Origin: Massilia sp. HP4
Lineage (GTDB): Bacteria > Pseudomonadota > Gammaproteobacteria > Burkholderiales > Burkholderiaceae_D
Reading direction: 5' to 3'
Assembly: GCF_005222695.1 (NCBI RefSeq)
Contig: NZ_STGG01000042.1
Location: 62,001-126,000 of the forward strand
Length of the DNA stretch: 64,000 nt
Shown here: piece by piece, positions 62,801 through 64,000 of the stretch
Numbering within the stretch: position 1 is the first letter of the stretch
Layout of the letters: the number at the start of each line of letters is the position of its first letter
The notes under the pieces: model-generated
Told to the model about the DNA's origin: nothing
The model's database searches: none
Seen by the model: only the letters and a program-made list of their open reading frames with translations
Program-made: the position numbers and the translations under genes

Positions 62801-62964
62801 AGAACGCGCTGGGCATCGGCGTGATCGGCGGGATGCTGACCGCCACCTTCCTTGCGCCGTTCGTGATCCCGCTGTTCTACGTGCTGGTGGCCGGCGGCGC
62901 CAAGCCGCCGACGCCACACGCGCCGAGCGCGGAAACACCGGCTACAATGCCGGCTTCCCACTGA
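59812..62964 (+). CDS. RND multidrug efflux pump, HAE1 family (AcrB/MexB-type)
   Basis: A 1050-residue inner-membrane proton-driven pump. The N terminus MPKFFIQRPIFAIVISLLIM is typical, with proton-relay acidic residues in LLVDDAIVVVENVERVM, conserved porter-domain motifs (GRSTTTLTFAAGTDPDIAQV) and the C-terminal half beginning near GRRALWMTVYVV. Twelve helices are expected. It exports hydrophobic drugs from the periplasm through a tripartite channel, which here must use a TolC-like protein encoded elsewhere. Confidence 0.96.
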   Translation: MPKFFIQRPIFAIVISLLIMLAGGIALYSMPVEQYPPVSPPSVQIQADFPGASAETMQNTVIQVIEQQLTAIDNLLYMDSSSDDSGRSTTTLTFAAGTDPDIAQVQVQNQLQAAVPRLPAEVQQTGLRVTKSTSDFLMVAAFVSDDDSMTKFDIANYVSSNLQDPLSRISGVGSMNVFGTQYAMRIWLDPVKLTAYALTPLDVTNAIRAQNVQVSGGQLGGTPAVQGQSINATITQATLLRTPEEFQRILVKVQPDGSSVRIGDVARVALGSENYHVDVRYNGKPASGLGIQLAPGANALDTAVAVRARLAELGEFFPPGLRTVYPNDVTPFIEQSISGVVHTLIEGIVLVFLVMYLFLQNFRATLIPSITVPVVLLGTFGIMSALGFTVNTLSMFGLVLSIGLLVDDAIVVVENVERVMHEDGLAPKEATIKAMGQITSALIGVALVLSAVFVPVAFSSGTVGAIYREFSLTVVASMLLSAFIALSLTPALCATMLKPVDPGHHEKKGFFGWFNRGFEKNRDRYLTGVTRILGRRALWMTVYVVTIAIVAALFLRLPGGFLPKEDQGYMIVQVQTAAGTTQEVTGKVLDEISNYLLTGEKAMVEATMVINGSAQGQRGQNVGRMFVRLRNWSERKDDALHVSALSNRIAARYKDFQGATVVPIEPPSIRGLGSATGFTMQLQDRGGLGRDALAAARDQLLELAAKEPALTRVRFTGQADNPTYKIDIDREKAAALGVDLTLVDQTFSTAWGSRYINNFLDTDNRIKRVYVQADAQFRMNPDDIKLLHVRNGQGDMVPFSSFASARWSWGSPSMQRYNGITSAEIVGQPTAGHSTGEAMAIMTRLAAQLPQGIGFEWSGISLQESQAGAQAPLLYALSILVVFLCLAALYESWAIPISVVMVVPIGVLGALGAATAFGMENDVFFQVGLLTTIGLSAKNAILIAEFARELQLQGLSLVEAALEAAKVRLRPIIMTSMAFILGVLPLAISSGAGSGSQNALGIGVIGGMLTATFLAPFVIPLFYVLVAGGAKPPTPHAPSAETPATMPASH

Positions 62965-62971
62965 GACTGCC

Positions 62972-63652
62972 GTGAAACTGCTACTCGTCGAAGACAATGA
63001 ACGCGTGGCCCGCTTCGTCAAGAAGGGGCTGACCGAGGCCGGTCATACGGTCGACCACGCCGACAACGGCCGCGACGGCATGTACCATGCCGTCAGCGAG
63101 CCCTACGACGCGATCGTCATGGACCGCATGCTGCCGGGCGGGATCGACGGCCTGGGGCTGATCGAAGCGCTGCGCCAGCAGGGCAACCGGGTGCCGATCC
63201 TGATCCTCTCGGCGCTGGACGGCGTGGACGACCGCATCCGCGGCCTGCGCGCCGGCGGCGATGACTATCTGACCAAGCCGTTCGCCTTCGGCGAGCTGCT
63301 GGCCCGGCTCGACGCGCTGCTGCGCCGCTCGCAGAGCCAGGCGGTGGAGACCGTGATGAGCCTGGGCGACCTGTCGGTCGACATGCTGTCGCACCGCGTG
63401 ACGCGCGGCGGGCGCCCGGTGGCGCTGCAGCCGCGCGAGTTCAAGCTGCTCACCTACCTGCTGCGCCACGCGAACCAGGTGGTGACGCGCACCATGCTGC
63501 TCGAGAACGTGTGGGATTATCACTTCGATCCGCAAACGAATGTCATCGATGTCCACATCAGCAAGCTGCGCCAGAAGATCGACGCCGGCTTTGCGACGCC
63601 GCTGCTGCGCACCGTGCGCAATGCCGGCTATATGCTGACCGACCAGCCGTGA
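62972..63652 (+). CDS. OmpR/PhoB-family response regulator
   Basis: A 226-residue regulator with an N-terminal receiver (LLLVEDNERVARFVKKGLTE, phosphorylation site VMDRMLPGGIDG, TKPF) and a C-terminal winged helix (LQPREFKLLTYLLRHANQVV, NVIDVHISKLRQKID). The start is a GTG at 62972, seven bases after the pump gene, so it is probably co-transcribed and controls the efflux operon with the kinase that follows. Confidence 0.93.
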   Translation: MKLLLVEDNERVARFVKKGLTEAGHTVDHADNGRDGMYHAVSEPYDAIVMDRMLPGGIDGLGLIEALRQQGNRVPILILSALDGVDDRIRGLRAGGDDYLTKPFAFGELLARLDALLRRSQSQAVETVMSLGDLSVDMLSHRVTRGGRPVALQPREFKLLTYLLRHANQVVTRTMLLENVWDYHFDPQTNVIDVHISKLRQKIDAGFATPLLRTVRNAGYMLTDQP

Positions 63653-63662
63653 GGTGCTTGTC

Positions 63663-64000
63663 GTGAACCTGCGCCTGCCCGGATTCTCGGCCCGCACCAT
63701 CGCGATCGGCTACGCCGTGGTCACGCTGCTGGTGCTGGCGATGTTCGCCGCGCCCCTGTGGTTTGCCTGGCACAAGAATATCGGCGAGGTGCGCACCCAG
63801 CTGCTCAAGACGGACGCGCGCCACCTGAGCAACCTGTTCGAGCGCCAGGGCCCGCCGGCGCTGGCGGCGGCGATCGACAGCCAGGTCCATGGCGTGAACG
63901 ACGGCGTACGCAAGATCATGCTGTTCGTGGCGCCCGACGGCGCCAAGCTGGCCGGCAACCTGCCCGAGTGGCCCGAGGGCGTGCCGGAGAGTGACGGCCT
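63663..64000 (+). CDS. Sensor histidine kinase, N-terminal part (runs off the window)
   Basis: About 112 residues are visible from a GTG at 63663 (GAGG eight bases upstream): a membrane helix at about 12-35 (IAIGYAVVTLLVLAMFAAPL) and the start of a periplasmic sensor region. The kinase core lies beyond position 64000. The 10-bp spacing from the response regulator makes it the likely partner. Confidence 0.8.
   Translation, partial: MNLRLPGFSARTIAIGYAVVTLLVLAMFAAPLWFAWHKNIGEVRTQLLKTDARHLSNLFERQGPPALAAAIDSQVHGVNDGVRKIMLFVAPDGAKLAGNLPEWPEGVPESDG

Noticed and set aside
1..64000. CRISPR arrays, rRNA or tRNA genes, insertion sequences
   Set aside because: No regularly spaced repeats, RNA gene signatures or transposase-like proteins were seen in reading the window.

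Overview
The window is GC-rich, densely packed bacterial chromosome. The gene content (a ccoNOQPGH/ccoIS oxidase locus, Burkholderiales-like signalling and TonB receptors, perfect FNR/Anr boxes) points to a betaproteobacterium, most likely Oxalobacteraceae close to Massilia/Telluria. This placement is inferred from protein character, not from a marker gene. I found no rRNA, tRNA, CRISPR array, transposase or prophage.

Positions 1-17400 are a micro-oxic respiration region. ccoNOQPGH (cbb3 oxidase and its assembly proteins) runs leftward from about 5940. hemN, a TauE/SafE-type membrane protein, ccoI and ccoS form a second leftward operon, preceded by an Aer-like chemoreceptor. Perfect 14-bp TTGAT-N4-ATCAA palindromes lie in front of ccoN, hemN and a universal stress protein gene. 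One-mismatch versions precede a DksA/TraR-like gene and a membrane metal-dependent hydrolase gene. The usp gene is followed by a hemerythrin-like protein lacking several iron ligands. The regulator itself is not in the window.

Positions 17400-32400 hold signalling and amino-acid metabolism. There is a collapsed PAS/EAL/receiver pseudogene, a winged-helix gene that reads into a hybrid kinase, an Lrp regulator divergent from dadA-alr (D-alanine catabolism), an SRAP DNA-protein crosslink protein and a large four-PAS hybrid kinase. A chemotaxis cluster follows: a soluble PAS-PAS chemoreceptor, CheR, CheD and a triple-CheW protein, without CheA.

Positions 32700-41300 carry four same-strand genes for exported proteins with DUF11-type domains. 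They include a 1616-residue protein that appears to end in an outer-membrane barrel and a protein resembling the C-terminal half of TadG. I regard this as the best candidate for an undescribed system. It is followed (41500-46530) by a tandem duplication of a two-gene module: an N-terminal MerR/excisionase-like HTH fused to a C-terminal receiver, plus a soluble GAF-PAS histidine kinase, ending in a lone receiver. AT-rich 9-bp direct repeats occur upstream of both the DUF11 locus and the second HTH-receiver gene, which suggests a regulatory link.

Positions 46560-64000 carry a VOC protein, a Cache-HAMP-PAS kinase, a probable metal-uptake operon (small Cys/His protein, FhuE-like receptor, two DUF3526 ABC permeases, ABC ATPase, ZnuD-like receptor with a His-rich loop), an internally deleted hydrolase remnant, and an RND efflux pump with its OmpR-type regulator and the start of its sensor kinase.
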